Shown piece by piece: positions 41,865 to 52,252 of a stretch of DNA of 64,000 bases (position 1 is the first letter of the stretch; every line of letters begins with the position of its first letter). The DNA is taken from positions 1 to 64,000 of the forward strand of contig JBEKIF010000010.1 in the NCBI GenBank assembly GCA_050011895.1, written 5' to 3'. Source of the DNA: DATBGO01 sp050011895 (GTDB taxonomy: Bacteria; Actinomycetota; Actinomycetes; Streptosporangiales; Streptosporangiaceae). The position numbers and the translations under genes were made by a program. The notes below the pieces were generated by a model that was given only the letters and a program-made list of their open reading frames with translations, made no database searches and was not told the DNA's origin.

Positions 41865-43168
41865 GCCGTGCCGCTCGCTGGTGGCTCGTCGGCCCGCTGC
41901 TGGCTGGCGGACTCTTGCCCGCCGGGCGGCTGCGCGGCGGCTATCGCCCGCTCGTACTCGGCGACGGTCGCGCGGGCCACCGCCGGCCAGGCGAACCTTT
42001 CCTGCACCCGGCGCAAGGCAGCCGCCGACAGCCTGGCCCGCTCCCGCTCACTGTCATGGAGCCGGGCCAGCGCGACCGCGAGCTCCTCCGCGTCACCCGG
42101 CGTGACCAGCAGCGCGGCGTCGCCCGTCACCTCGGGCAGCGCGCCGGTCCTGCTGGCTATCAGCGGCGTGCCCGACGCCAGGTGCTCGACGGCCGGCAGC
42201 GAGAAGCCCTCGTATAGCGACGGCACGACAGCTATCTCCGCGCTGGCGATGAACTCGGCGAGCGCCGCATCGCTCATCCCGCTGATGAAGTGCACCCGGT
42301 CGGCGAGGGCAAGCTCGCCGACGAGGCGCTCCGTCGGGCCGCCGGGAGCCGCCTTGCCGACGACAGTCAGCACCGCATCTCGTTCTGTAGTGAATTTCCC
42401 GAACGCCCGCAGCAGCGTCAAAATGCCCTTGACGGGCGAGTCCGCGCTGGCGACGGCGACGATCCGGCCCGGCACCCGCGGCGCTGGCCTGGGGTGGAAC
42501 AGCCGGGTGTCCACTCCGAGCGGGATCACGTGCACGTTGCCTGGCGGCACCCGGAAGTCCCGGCAGATGTCGTCGGCCGATGACTGCGAGCCGGTCAGCA
42601 CCGGGCCTATCCGGCGGGCCACCCGGCCCTGCATCCGCACGAACGAGTACCAGCGGCGCTTGGCCAGCCTGGACAGGCGCCGCGCCGCGGCCAGCTCGAT
42701 CCGCCGGTCCACCGAGATCGGGTGATGGATGCTGGTCACCAGCGGCAGCCCGAGCTTGGCGATGCCGAGCATGCCGTAGGCCAGGACCTGGTTGTCATGC
42801 ACCACGTCGAAGTCGGCCCGGCGGGCCCGCAGCACGCGCAGCGCACGCAGGCTGAAGGTAAGCGGCTCGGGGAACGCCGCGGTCCACATCATCAGTACCT
42901 CGAGGACGTCGATCCAGTCCCGGTACTCGCGCGGCCACGGGGTGCGGAACGGGTGATCCTCACGGTAGAGATCCAGGCTCGGTACGGTGCGCAGCAACGG
43001 CCCTGGCTCGAGGTCGGGATAGGGCTGCCCGGAGAACACCTCGACCTGATGGCCGAGTGCGGCCAGCTCACGGGACAGATGGCGCAGGTAGATGCCTTGC
43101 CCGCCGCAATGCGGCTTGCTCCGGTAGGAGAGCAGCGCGACCCGCAGCGGGCGGGCGCTAGTGCTCAC
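41858..43168 (-). CDS. GT4-family glycosyltransferase
   Basis: 436 residues. The GT-B N-terminal domain has LLSYRSKPHCGGQGIYLRHL with SRELAALGHQVEVFSG and DVVHDNQVLAYG; the donor-binding half has NVHVIPLGVDTRLFHP, SADSPVKG and VVPSLYEGFSLPAVEHLASG with EX7E. It resembles GDP-mannose- or UDP-sugar-dependent enzymes, and the neighbouring gmd suggests a GDP-deoxysugar donor. GTG 43168 has GGAGGAGG upstream. Confidence 0.88.
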   Translation of the reverse strand: MSTSARPLRVALLSYRSKPHCGGQGIYLRHLSRELAALGHQVEVFSGQPYPDLEPGPLLRTVPSLDLYREDHPFRTPWPREYRDWIDVLEVLMMWTAAFPEPLTFSLRALRVLRARRADFDVVHDNQVLAYGMLGIAKLGLPLVTSIHHPISVDRRIELAAARRLSRLAKRRWYSFVRMQGRVARRIGPVLTGSQSSADDICRDFRVPPGNVHVIPLGVDTRLFHPRPAPRVPGRIVAVASADSPVKGILTLLRAFGKFTTERDAVLTVVGKAAPGGPTERLVGELALADRVHFISGMSDAALAEFIASAEIAVVPSLYEGFSLPAVEHLASGTPLIASRTGALPEVTGDAALLVTPGDAEELAVALARLHDSERERARLSAAALRRVQERFAWPAVARATVAEYERAIAAAQPPGGQESASQQRADEPPASGTAC

Positions 43169-43403
43169 GCAGGTCCGCCTCCTCCGCGGTGCGCCTCCGG
43201 GCCCTGGCGCCCCGGTGACCCGGTGCCCCGGCGCAGTTCTGAGGCCCACCCGCTGACCTCCCTAGGGAGCGAACTTATCACCGGCACCTCGGGCACCCTC
43301 GGACCCCGTGGGCTGCTGCCTCCCGGGCTGCCTCGCGGCGACGTTGCCGCCTGGCCCGGCGGGAGCAATAGGGTGGTCAGCGCCATCCACGCGATGGAAA
43401 CGA

Positions 43404-44471
43404 GTGGAAAGTCATCTTCGACGGGCGGAGGCTCCGCTGACACGGCGCGCGCTGATCACCGGGATCACCGGGCAGGACGGGTCCTACCTGGCCGAGCATC
43501 TGCTCGGCCTGGGTTACGAGGTCTGGGGGCTGGTGCGCGGGCAGGCGAATCCGCGGGTCCGGCGGGTCCGCCAGCTGCTCCGGGATGTCCGCCTTGTCCG
43601 GGGTGACCTGCTCGACCAGGGCAGCCTGATCTCGGCGGTCGAGCGCGTGCAGCCCGACGAGGTCTACAACCTGGCGGCGATCTCCTACGTGCCGATGTCC
43701 TGGCAGCAGGCCGAGCTCACCGGCGAGGTAACCGGCCTCGGGGTGCTCCGGGTGCTCGAGGCGATCAGGGTGTGCAGCGGGATCAGCGCGTCGCGCAGCC
43801 CGGCCCACGGCCAGATCAGGTTCTACCAGGCGTCGTCGTCGGAGATGTTCGGCATGGTGCGGGAATCCCCGCAGACCGAGCAGACCCCGTTTCACCCCCG
43901 CAGCCCCTACGGGGTGGCCAAGGCATACGGGCACTTTCTCACCCAGAACTACCGTGAGTCCTACGGGATGTTCGCGGTCTCGGGGATCCTGTTCAACCAC
44001 GAGTCGCCGCGCCGCGGCGCCGAGTTCGTCACCCGCAAGGTGTCGCTCGGCGTCGCTAAGATCAAGCTCGGCTATGAGCGGCAGCTTCGGCTCGGGAACC
44101 TGGGCGCCAGCAGGGACTGGGGGTACGCAGGCGACTACGTGCGGGCCATGCACCTGATGCTCGATCGCGATGAGCCTGCCGACTACGTCGTGGGGACCGG
44201 GGTCACCCATGGCGTGGGCGAGCTGGTGGAGCAGGCGTTCGGGGCGGCGGGCCTTGACTGGCGCGACCACGTGGTGACCGACGCCGCGTTCATCAGGCCG
44301 GCCGAGGTGGACCGGCTCTGCGCCAGCCCGGCCCGGGCGAGGGACGAGCTCGGCTGGGAGCCGAAGATCGGCTTCGAGGAGCTCGTCGCCATGATGGTCG
44401 AGGCCGACCTGGAGCTGCTGTCGGCATCCGGCCGGCACGCCGAAGACTCATTCGGCTCGGACTCCTGGTAA
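43404..44471 (+). CDS. gmd: GDP-mannose 4,6-dehydratase
   Basis: 355 residues. The NADP motif is LITGITGQDGSYLAEHLLGL. Catalytic features are SSSEMFGMVRESPQTEQTPF (Ser/Glu) and PRSPYGVAKAYGHFLTQNYR (Tyr, Lys). It makes GDP-4-keto-6-deoxymannose, the precursor of GDP-rhamnose, -fucose or -perosamine. It is divergent from the GT4 gene. The start is uncertain: GTG 43404 has a poor RBS, while CTG 43437 has GGCGGAG six bases upstream. Confidence 0.88.
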   Translation: MESHLRRAEAPLTRRALITGITGQDGSYLAEHLLGLGYEVWGLVRGQANPRVRRVRQLLRDVRLVRGDLLDQGSLISAVERVQPDEVYNLAAISYVPMSWQQAELTGEVTGLGVLRVLEAIRVCSGISASRSPAHGQIRFYQASSSEMFGMVRESPQTEQTPFHPRSPYGVAKAYGHFLTQNYRESYGMFAVSGILFNHESPRRGAEFVTRKVSLGVAKIKLGYERQLRLGNLGASRDWGYAGDYVRAMHLMLDRDEPADYVVGTGVTHGVGELVEQAFGAAGLDWRDHVVTDAAFIRPAEVDRLCASPARARDELGWEPKIGFEELVAMMVEADLELLSASGRHAEDSFGSDSW

Positions 44472-44526
44472 CCCGCCTCCGGGCCCCGCTCCCGTCATCG
44501 CTCCTGGTAAGCCGGGTGGCGGACGG

Positions 44527-45252
44527 TCAGCCCGCGCCCACGACCGCGCCGACCAGGCTGCCGATCCCGTAGGTGAGGCCCGCGGCGACGCCCGCCAGCA
44601 GGAACTGGCGGATGGCGCCGCTCAGGAACGGCCGGTCGGTGATCCGGGCCACCAGGCCGCCGCCGATGAAGGCGGCGACCGCCGAGAGCACCAGCGTCGC
44701 GGCGAGCGAGCCGAGGCCGACGAGGTAGGGGAGCAGCGGGATCAGCGCGCCGATGGCGAAGGTCAGCAGCGAGGCGCCCGCCGCCACCACCGGTGACGGG
44801 AGATCGTTGTGATCAACGCCGAGTTCCTCCCTGACATGCAGGTTGAGCGCCTGTTGCGGATGCTCCGACACCTGCCGCGCCACCCGGTCGGCCAGGTCGG
44901 CGTCCACGCCCCGCTGGATGAAGACCTCGGCGAGCTCGCGTCGCTCCGCATCCGGGTGGGCCTCGAGCTCGAATCTCTCCTTGCGGACCTCGGCCGCTAC
45001 CAGCTCATTCTGCGACGACACCGACACGAACTCGCCCGCCGCCATCGAGAACGCGCCGGCCGCCAGCCCGGCCAGCCCGGTCAGCACCAGGGTGTGCGGC
45101 GTTCCGCCGCCGCCGCCGACCCCCGCGATCAGCGAGACGTTGGTGACGAGCCCGTCCATCGCGCCGAAGACGGCCGGGCGCAGCCACCCGCCCGACACGT
45201 CCCGGTGCTGGTGGCCGTGCGACTCGGCGCGCGGCTCGTTCGCAGTGGTCAT
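44527..45252 (-). CDS. VIT1/CCC1-family iron/manganese transporter
   Basis: 241 residues with five membrane helices: VFGAMDGLVTNVSLIAGVGG in TM1, AGAFSMAAGEFVSVSSQNEL in TM2, then a cytoplasmic loop with metal-binding acidic residues (AAEVRKERFELEAHPDAERR) and three C-terminal helices. The family moves Fe2+ or Mn2+ across membranes. ATG 45252 is followed by a His-rich patch (SHGHQHRD), possibly also metal-binding. Confidence 0.87.
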   Translation of the reverse strand: MTTANEPRAESHGHQHRDVSGGWLRPAVFGAMDGLVTNVSLIAGVGGGGGTPHTLVLTGLAGLAAGAFSMAAGEFVSVSSQNELVAAEVRKERFELEAHPDAERRELAEVFIQRGVDADLADRVARQVSEHPQQALNLHVREELGVDHNDLPSPVVAAGASLLTFAIGALIPLLPYLVGLGSLAATLVLSAVAAFIGGGLVARITDRPFLSGAIRQFLLAGVAAGLTYGIGSLVGAVVGAG

Positions 45253-45295
45253 CGTTTACCGCTAAGGAAAAAAGCCCCGCCGTTGTTCCGGCTGG

Positions 45296-46378
45296 TCAGC
45301 CGAGAGACTGCGCGGGACGGGTCGGCAGGTTCGCCGCCTGCCAGGCCCGGAAGCCGCCGTCGAGGTCAGTGGCCTCGTGCAGGCCGATCCTGCGCAGGCT
45401 AGCGGCCGCGAGCGTCGACGCGTAACCCTCCGAGCACATAACGATAACCCGGGCATCAGCCCGGGCCAGCGCCGGAATCCTGGCTTCGCTGCGGGGATCG
45501 AGCCGCCACTCGAGCACGTTCCGGCCGATAATGATCGCCCCTGGGACCTCGCCTTCGACGATCCGCTGCTCCAGCGGCCTGATGTCGACCAGCGCGGCGC
45601 CGTCGGTGATCGCGGCCAGCGCGGCCTCCGGCCGTAGCCGTCGCAGGCCGCTGCGGGCCTCGGCCAGCAGTTCGTCGATGCCAGGCGCACCGACCGGCAG
45701 CACCTCGGAGGTGAGCTCGGCCGCCGATGCGGTGGCGATGGCCAGCGCGGTGTCCGCGCCGCCGCGGCCCCTGGCCCCTTCCGGGCCGTCGATCGTCACG
45801 GTTTCCCTGGCGATCAGGCCGTAGCTGGTCGGCTTGTAATAGGTCATCGCCACCAGCGGCGGCGAGTAAGCATGGATGCTGGTCGCCGACCGGTCGCCGC
45901 CTTGTGCCACATCGTGGACGTGGCCGGGGCCGAAGGCGATCGCCTGGCCGGTGCCAAGCCGCCTGGAGCCGAGCCTGCGGCCGCTCGGCACCCGGTACCG
46001 CTCGACCAGGCTGCCCTCGGCCACCGTCAACGATCCCGACGAGCCGCCATGGTCATGCCAGTCCGTGTCCTGGCCGCGCTCCCAGGCCAGTAGCCAGACG
46101 TCGCAGGCGTTTGACCGGTGCAGCGGCAGGTACCAGCGGACATCCGCGTCGCGGACGACGAGGTCGGCCCACAGTTCCTGGCGCGCGGCCAGCGCGACCG
46201 TGACGGACCTGAGCTGGGCCGGTGACAGGCGGCCTGCGCGCGGCACCAGGCCATGGAGGGTGTCGAGAATGGCCTGCTGGCGCTCCGGGCTGACGCCCCA
46301 GCCCTGCTTCAGTCCAGTACCGGCCGGGCCGGGCTCATCAGCACTTGCGCCGTCAGGAGTGACAGTGGCGACCGACAC
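45296..46378 (-). CDS. Cysteine dioxygenase fused to a rhodanese domain
   Basis: 360 residues. The N-terminal cupin (~30-210) shows the iron ligands HxH in DWHDHGGSSGSL and the third His in GHVHDVAQ, typical of cysteine dioxygenase type I. Rhodanese domain (~240-350) has the catalytic Cys in VIVMCSEGYASTLAAASL. It would oxidise cysteine to its sulphinate; the rhodanese may handle sulphane sulphur from the same pool. GTG 46378 follows GAGGAGG. In many relatives the two parts are separate genes. Confidence 0.86.
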   Translation of the reverse strand: MSVATVTPDGASADEPGPAGTGLKQGWGVSPERQQAILDTLHGLVPRAGRLSPAQLRSVTVALAARQELWADLVVRDADVRWYLPLHRSNACDVWLLAWERGQDTDWHDHGGSSGSLTVAEGSLVERYRVPSGRRLGSRRLGTGQAIAFGPGHVHDVAQGGDRSATSIHAYSPPLVAMTYYKPTSYGLIARETVTIDGPEGARGRGGADTALAIATASAAELTSEVLPVGAPGIDELLAEARSGLRRLRPEAALAAITDGAALVDIRPLEQRIVEGEVPGAIIIGRNVLEWRLDPRSEARIPALARADARVIVMCSEGYASTLAAASLRRIGLHEATDLDGGFRAWQAANLPTRPAQSLG

Positions 46379-46449
46379 GAAACCTCCTCGGCTCCGGCGC
46401 CCCGGCCCGCCGCGCCGGGCCATGCTCCTGCGGCCAGATCCTACTCCCG

Positions 46450-46582
46450 ACCGGGTCCGGGTAGCCGGTGCCCGGTGCGGCGAGCCGGGCCCGGGTAGCC
46501 GGTGCGCGGAGCCGCGGGCCGGGCCCGGGTAGCCTGTGCGCTGAGCCGCAGGCCGGGCCCGGGTAGGCGCGGAGCCGCGGGC
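46450..46582. repeat. ~34-bp tandem repeat, four copies, intergenic
   Basis: Units begin near 46450, 46484, 46518 and 46552; 46484 and 46518 are 34 bases each and share GCCGGGCCCGGGTAGCC. They lie in the divergent gap between the dioxygenase and opuCA. Confidence 0.85.
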
Positions 46583-46727
46583 ACCGCGGCGGGGCGGGCT
46601 AGCCGCCGATGAATCGCGCCGAAGAGGCTAACCTGGCTTTTCTGCGGTGGGAGGGCAGTTTCGCGGCGAAGGTAGCTGACGCCCAGAGCCAAAACCAGGA
46701 AGCCCGAGCCACGGAAGAGGCCGCACC

Positions 46728-47888
46728 TTGATCACATTTGACCACGTGACCAAGCGCTACGCTGGCGGAACGCTGGCCGTCGATTCGCTCGACCTGGAGG
46801 TCCCGGCCGGGAAGACCGTGGTCCTCGTCGGCCCGAGCGGCTGCGGCAAGACCACCTCGCTGCGGATGATCAACCGGCTCATCGAGCCCACCGAGGGCCG
46901 GATTTTCCTGGACGGAAAGGACATCCACCAGGGCAACCCGTCCACGCTGCGCCGCGGCATCGGCTACGTGATCCAGCAGACGGGGCTGTTCCCGCACCGG
47001 ACCATCGAGGACAACATCGCCACCGTCCCGCTCCTGAACGGCTGGAGCAGGGCGAAGGCGCGGGCCAGGTCCAGGGAGCTGATGCAGCTGGTCGGCCTGG
47101 AAGCGACGATGGCGCGCCGTTACCCGCATCAGCTGTCCGGCGGGCAGCAGCAGCGGGTCGGGGTCGCGCGGGCCCTGGCCGCTGACCCGCCGGTGCTGCT
47201 GATGGACGAGCCGTTCAGCGCCGTCGACCCGATTGTCAGAGCCAGCCTGCAGGATGAGCTCATCAGGCTGCAGGGCGAGCTGCATAAAACCGTCGTGCTG
47301 GTTACCCACGACGTCGAGGAGGCGATCAAGGTCGGTGACCTGGTGGCGGTGTTCCGTCCGGGCGGGCTGTTGGCGCAGCTGGACACGCCGGAGCGCCTGC
47401 TGGGCAAGCCCGCCGATGACTACGTCGAGGGTTTCGTGGGTTTCGACCGGGGCATCCGGCGGCTGTCCTTCTTCGATGCCGCGAGCCTGGACCTGCAGTT
47501 CGACGCCGTGCTCCCGGAGGACACGTCAGCCGCTGAGGCTGTGCAGGTGGCCAAGCAGGCCGGCGAGCCCTGGGTGCTCGTGATCGACGCAGAGCGGAAG
47601 CCGAAGGGCTGGGCGTCCACCGCGAACCTTGAGTCGGTGCCCGGGTCAGCCAGGCTCGCCAGTGTCCCGCTGGTCAGCTACGGACACACCTTCAGGCCGG
47701 ACTCCCATTCGCTGCGGGCCGCGCTCGACGCCACCGTGCTCTCGCCGACCGGCCGCGCGGTCGGCGTGGACGAGGCCGGCCAGGTGGTCGGCGTGACCTC
47801 CTACGACCGGCTGCGGGCCGGGATCCAGACCGCCCAGGAGGCCGCGGACCAGGCCCGCGGGAGCGCGCACGACAGGGCGGCGTCATGA
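46728..47888 (+). CDS. opuCA: OpuCA-type osmoprotectant ABC transporter ATPase
   Basis: 386 residues. Walker A is GPSGCGKTT, the signature is LSGGQQQRVGVARALAA and Walker B is VLLMDEPFSAVDPI, then VTHDVEEAIKVGDLVAVF. A C-terminal extension with CBS-like sequence (APEVLVIDAERKPKGW region and VGVDEAGQVVGVTSYDRL) is typical of OpuCA, which senses osmotic state. It energises choline, carnitine or glycine betaine uptake. TTG 46728 is set by GGAAGAGG seven bases upstream. It overlaps the next gene by ATGA. Confidence 0.92.
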   Translation: MITFDHVTKRYAGGTLAVDSLDLEVPAGKTVVLVGPSGCGKTTSLRMINRLIEPTEGRIFLDGKDIHQGNPSTLRRGIGYVIQQTGLFPHRTIEDNIATVPLLNGWSRAKARARSRELMQLVGLEATMARRYPHQLSGGQQQRVGVARALAADPPVLLMDEPFSAVDPIVRASLQDELIRLQGELHKTVVLVTHDVEEAIKVGDLVAVFRPGGLLAQLDTPERLLGKPADDYVEGFVGFDRGIRRLSFFDAASLDLQFDAVLPEDTSAAEAVQVAKQAGEPWVLVIDAERKPKGWASTANLESVPGSARLASVPLVSYGHTFRPDSHSLRAALDATVLSPTGRAVGVDEAGQVVGVTSYDRLRAGIQTAQEAADQARGSAHDRAAS

Positions 47889-48571
47889 TCTGGTCCTGGA
47901 TCCCTGACCACCTGGGGCTGATCTGGCAGCTCACCGTCGAGAACGCCTATCTCGGCCTGGTGCCGCCGCTGGTTGGCCTGATCATCTCGGTGCCGCTCGG
48001 GATCGTCTGCGTCCGCTGGGGCTGGCTGTACCCGCCGGTGCTGTCGGGCACCAGCATTGTCTACGCGATCCCGTCGCTCGCCCTGTTCGTGGCGCTGATC
48101 CCGTATACCGGCCTGTCCGACACCACGGTGATCATCCCGCTCACGCTGTTCTCGCTGTGCGTGCTCGTCCCCGCCGTGGTCGACGGGCTGCGCTCGGTCC
48201 CCGAGCCGGTCCGGCAGGCCGCCACCGCGATGGGCTTCGGCACGCTGCGCCGGCTCGTTCAGGTTGAACTGCCGATCGCGGCGCCGATCGTGATCGCCGG
48301 GATGCGGGTGGCGGTCGTGTCGAGCATCAGCCTGGCCAGCGTCGGGCAGCTCATCGGGATCAGCAGCCTGGGATACCTGTTCATTGACGGCCTGCAGCGC
48401 GACTTCCCCACCGAGATCGTGGTCGGGATGGCCTGCGTGATAATCCTCGCCCTCGCGGCCGATCTGCTCCTGCAAGGCGTGCGCGCGCTGCTGACCAGAT
48501 GGCAGCGGGGCGATGCGGACGTCGCTACCAGGCGGGTGCTGACCCGGCTGACTCCCGGCGGTGCGCGGTGA
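47885..48571 (+). CDS. opuCB: OpuCB-type osmoprotectant ABC permease
   Basis: 228 residues, five or six helices. It has GLIISVPLGIVCVRWGWLYP, TSIVYAIPSLALFVALIPY and the EAA-like loop VRQAATAMGFGTLRRLVQVE. It overlaps the ATPase by ATGA and the next permease by GTGA, so the four genes are translationally coupled up to the second permease. Confidence 0.9.
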   Translation: MIWSWIPDHLGLIWQLTVENAYLGLVPPLVGLIISVPLGIVCVRWGWLYPPVLSGTSIVYAIPSLALFVALIPYTGLSDTTVIIPLTLFSLCVLVPAVVDGLRSVPEPVRQAATAMGFGTLRRLVQVELPIAAPIVIAGMRVAVVSSISLASVGQLIGISSLGYLFIDGLQRDFPTEIVVGMACVIILALAADLLLQGVRALLTRWQRGDADVATRRVLTRLTPGGAR

Positions 48572-49245
48572 GCTTCTTCAGCTACGCGTGGGACTGGCTG
48601 AGCCAGTCCCAGCAGTGGCACGGCGCGAACGGGATCCCGACCCGTCTTGTGCAGCACCTGGTGTACACGGGCCTCTCGCTGCTGATCGCGACACTGATCG
48701 CGCTTCCGCTCGGGGTGATCATCGGGCACGCCGGCCGCGGCGGGTCCGCCGTGGTGAGCCTGGCCAACGTCTGGCGGTCGATCCCCACCCTCGGCCTGCT
48801 CGTGCTGATGGTCATCATCCTGGCGTTCTCGATCGCCACCTGGCTGGTCCCGCTGGTGGTCCTGGCCATCCCGCCGATCCTGGTCAACGCCTATGAGGGC
48901 GTCATCGGGGTCGACCGCGACCTCAAGGACGCCGCCCGCGGGATGGGCATGACCCCACGCCAGGTGCTGCTCAAGGTGGAGATCCCGGTCGCGCTGCCGC
49001 TGATCCTGCTCGGGCTGCGGACTGCCGCGATCTTCGTGGTCGCCACCGCCACGATCGCGGCTGAGATCGGCCTCGGGGGCCTGGGCCGGTATATCATCGA
49101 CGGGCTCGCGACCAACAACTACGGGGAGGTCGCCGGCGGCGCGGTGCTCGTGGTCGCCCTGGCGCTCGCGGTGCAGGTCAGCTTTGTCGGGATACGCCGT
49201 CTTGTCGTACCCGCTGGTTTGCGTCAGGGGGCAGCTCAGACCTGA
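48568..49245 (+). CDS. opuCD: OpuCD-type osmoprotectant ABC permease
   Basis: 225 residues from GTG 48568, which overlaps the previous stop. It has LLIATLIALPLGVIIGHAGR, SIPTLGLLVLMVIILAFSIA, and the loop LKDAARGMGMTPRQVLLKVE that contacts the ATPase. Together with OpuCB it forms the heterodimeric channel. A short AT-rich leader separates it from the binding protein gene. Confidence 0.9.
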   Translation: MSFFSYAWDWLSQSQQWHGANGIPTRLVQHLVYTGLSLLIATLIALPLGVIIGHAGRGGSAVVSLANVWRSIPTLGLLVLMVIILAFSIATWLVPLVVLAIPPILVNAYEGVIGVDRDLKDAARGMGMTPRQVLLKVEIPVALPLILLGLRTAAIFVVATATIAAEIGLGGLGRYIIDGLATNNYGEVAGGAVLVVALALAVQVSFVGIRRLVVPAGLRQGAAQT

Positions 49246-49285
49246 TAGCATCTTTTTCCTACTAAGAAAACGGAAAAGAAAGTTA
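49246..49285 (+). promoter_or_regulatory. AT-rich leader with a hairpin before the binding-protein gene
   Basis: This 40-base gap is strikingly A/T-rich. CTTTTTCC (49252-49259) can pair with GGAAAAG (49272-49278), which also covers the likely RBS region. It may tune expression of the binding protein against the permeases. Confidence 0.4.
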
Positions 49286-50227
49286 ATGATGATTCCAACT
49301 AGTCCGGCACTTAAGCGCACTGCGGCGGGGGGTATCGCCATAGCGGCGGGCCTCGCGCTGGCCGCCTGCGGCAGCAGCGGCAGCAGTTCAAGCAATCCGC
49401 TCACCCCGACGGCGTCCAAGGGCAGCGTGGTCATCGGCTCGGCGAACTTCCCGGAGAACGAACTGCTCGCCCAGATCTACGCGACCGCGCTGGCGGCCAA
49501 GGGAGTCAAGGTCACCGACAAGTTCAATATCGGGGCTCGCGAGGTCTACTACCCGGAAGTCAAGAGCGGCGCGATCACGATCATCCCGGAGTACAACGGC
49601 GCGCTGCTGTCCACCTCCGTGGACACCTCAAGCACCGCGGCGACCACCGCCCAGGTGGACGCGGCCCTGCAGGCCAAGCTGCCGTCGTCGATGGAGATCC
49701 TCATCCCGTCCGCGGCGCAGGACAAGGACTCGGTAACGGTCACCCAGGCGTTCGCCAGCAAGTATCACCTGACGTCGATCTCCAACCTGACCCCGTATGC
49801 CAAGACCATGGTCATTGGCGGGCCGCCCGAGTTCAGGACGCGGACCGACGGGCTGGTCGGCCTGAAGAAGAACTACGGCCTGACGTTCAAGAGCTTCGAC
49901 CCGCTGGATGAGTCGGGCCCGATCACCCTCGCCGCGCTGACCGACGGCAAGGTGCAGGCGGCGGACGTGTTCACGACGACGCCGCAGATCATCACCGATC
50001 ACCTGGTGGCGCTGGCCGACCCCAAGTCCAACTTCGCCGCGCAGAACGTCGTGCCGCTGGTGTACAAGAAGGGCGTCAACTCCACGGTCGTCAGCACGCT
50101 CAACGCCATCTCGGCCAGGCTGACCACGGCTGGCCTGCTGGCCATGGACAAGGCCGTCATCCTGGACCACGCGGACTACTCGACGGTCGCGACCGGCTGG
50201 CTGAAGGCGGTGGGCCTGCCGTCCTGA
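49286..50227 (+). CDS. opuCC: Osmoprotectant-binding lipoprotein (OpuCC/ProX-like)
   Basis: 313 residues. A lipoprotein signal peptide ends in the lipobox LALAAC, followed by a Ser/Gly linker and a periplasmic-binding fold of the ProX/OpuBC group (VVIGSANFPENELLAQIYAT, REVYYPEVKSGAITIIPEYN, VQAADVFTTTPQIITD). It binds the osmolyte for the OpuCA-CB-CD transporter. ATG 49286 or the adjacent ATG 49289 starts it. Confidence 0.92.
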   Translation: MMIPTSPALKRTAAGGIAIAAGLALAACGSSGSSSSNPLTPTASKGSVVIGSANFPENELLAQIYATALAAKGVKVTDKFNIGAREVYYPEVKSGAITIIPEYNGALLSTSVDTSSTAATTAQVDAALQAKLPSSMEILIPSAAQDKDSVTVTQAFASKYHLTSISNLTPYAKTMVIGGPPEFRTRTDGLVGLKKNYGLTFKSFDPLDESGPITLAALTDGKVQAADVFTTTPQIITDHLVALADPKSNFAAQNVVPLVYKKGVNSTVVSTLNAISARLTTAGLLAMDKAVILDHADYSTVATGWLKAVGLPS

Positions 50228-50267
50228 GGTAGCCAGTCTCGCCGCAGTCGCCGGGACCCGGCAGCGG

Positions 50268-50310
50268 GGGCGGGCGACGGGCCGCACTCCGGTGCGCCCG
50301 CCGCCCGCCC
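50268..50310 (+). terminator. GC-rich hairpin after the osmoprotectant operon
   Basis: GGGCGGGCGACGGGC (50268-50282) pairs with GCCCGCCGCCCGCCC (50296-50310) with one mismatch, followed by TTGGTCATTT. It lies 41 bases after the binding-protein stop and before hutU, so it probably ends the operon. Confidence 0.75.
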
Positions 50311-50362
50311 TTGGTCATTTCTGTAGGGTTACCTGCGGTGGGCGACTCGACGAGGAGTGGTT

Positions 50363-52067
<1,705 letters not shown>

Positions 52068-52072
<5 letters not shown>

Positions 52073-52215
52073 TCACGGTCGATCAGCGGGGGCCCGGCGC
52101 CACCAGACAACCGCGATCATGCAGCCTCCGCCGCCCCGCGGCCGAGGCCCGGCGGCCTTTCATGATCACGGTGGATCGGGGGTGCCCGCGCACCACTGAG
52201 CAACCCGGGATCATT
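52068..52215. repeat. Two 54-bp palindromic elements after hutU
   Basis: Elements at 52068-52121 and 52161-52214 both begin CATGATCACGGT and close with near complements (ACCGCGATCATG, ACCCGGGATCAT), so each can form a long hairpin. They share most of their length and start 93 bases apart. The first includes the hutU stop. Another GCGATCATG lies at 52231. They resemble REP or miniature-element repeats. Confidence 0.7.
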
Positions 52216-52252
52216 CCGGGTGCACCGGGTGCGATCATGAGGAGGCGCTCCG

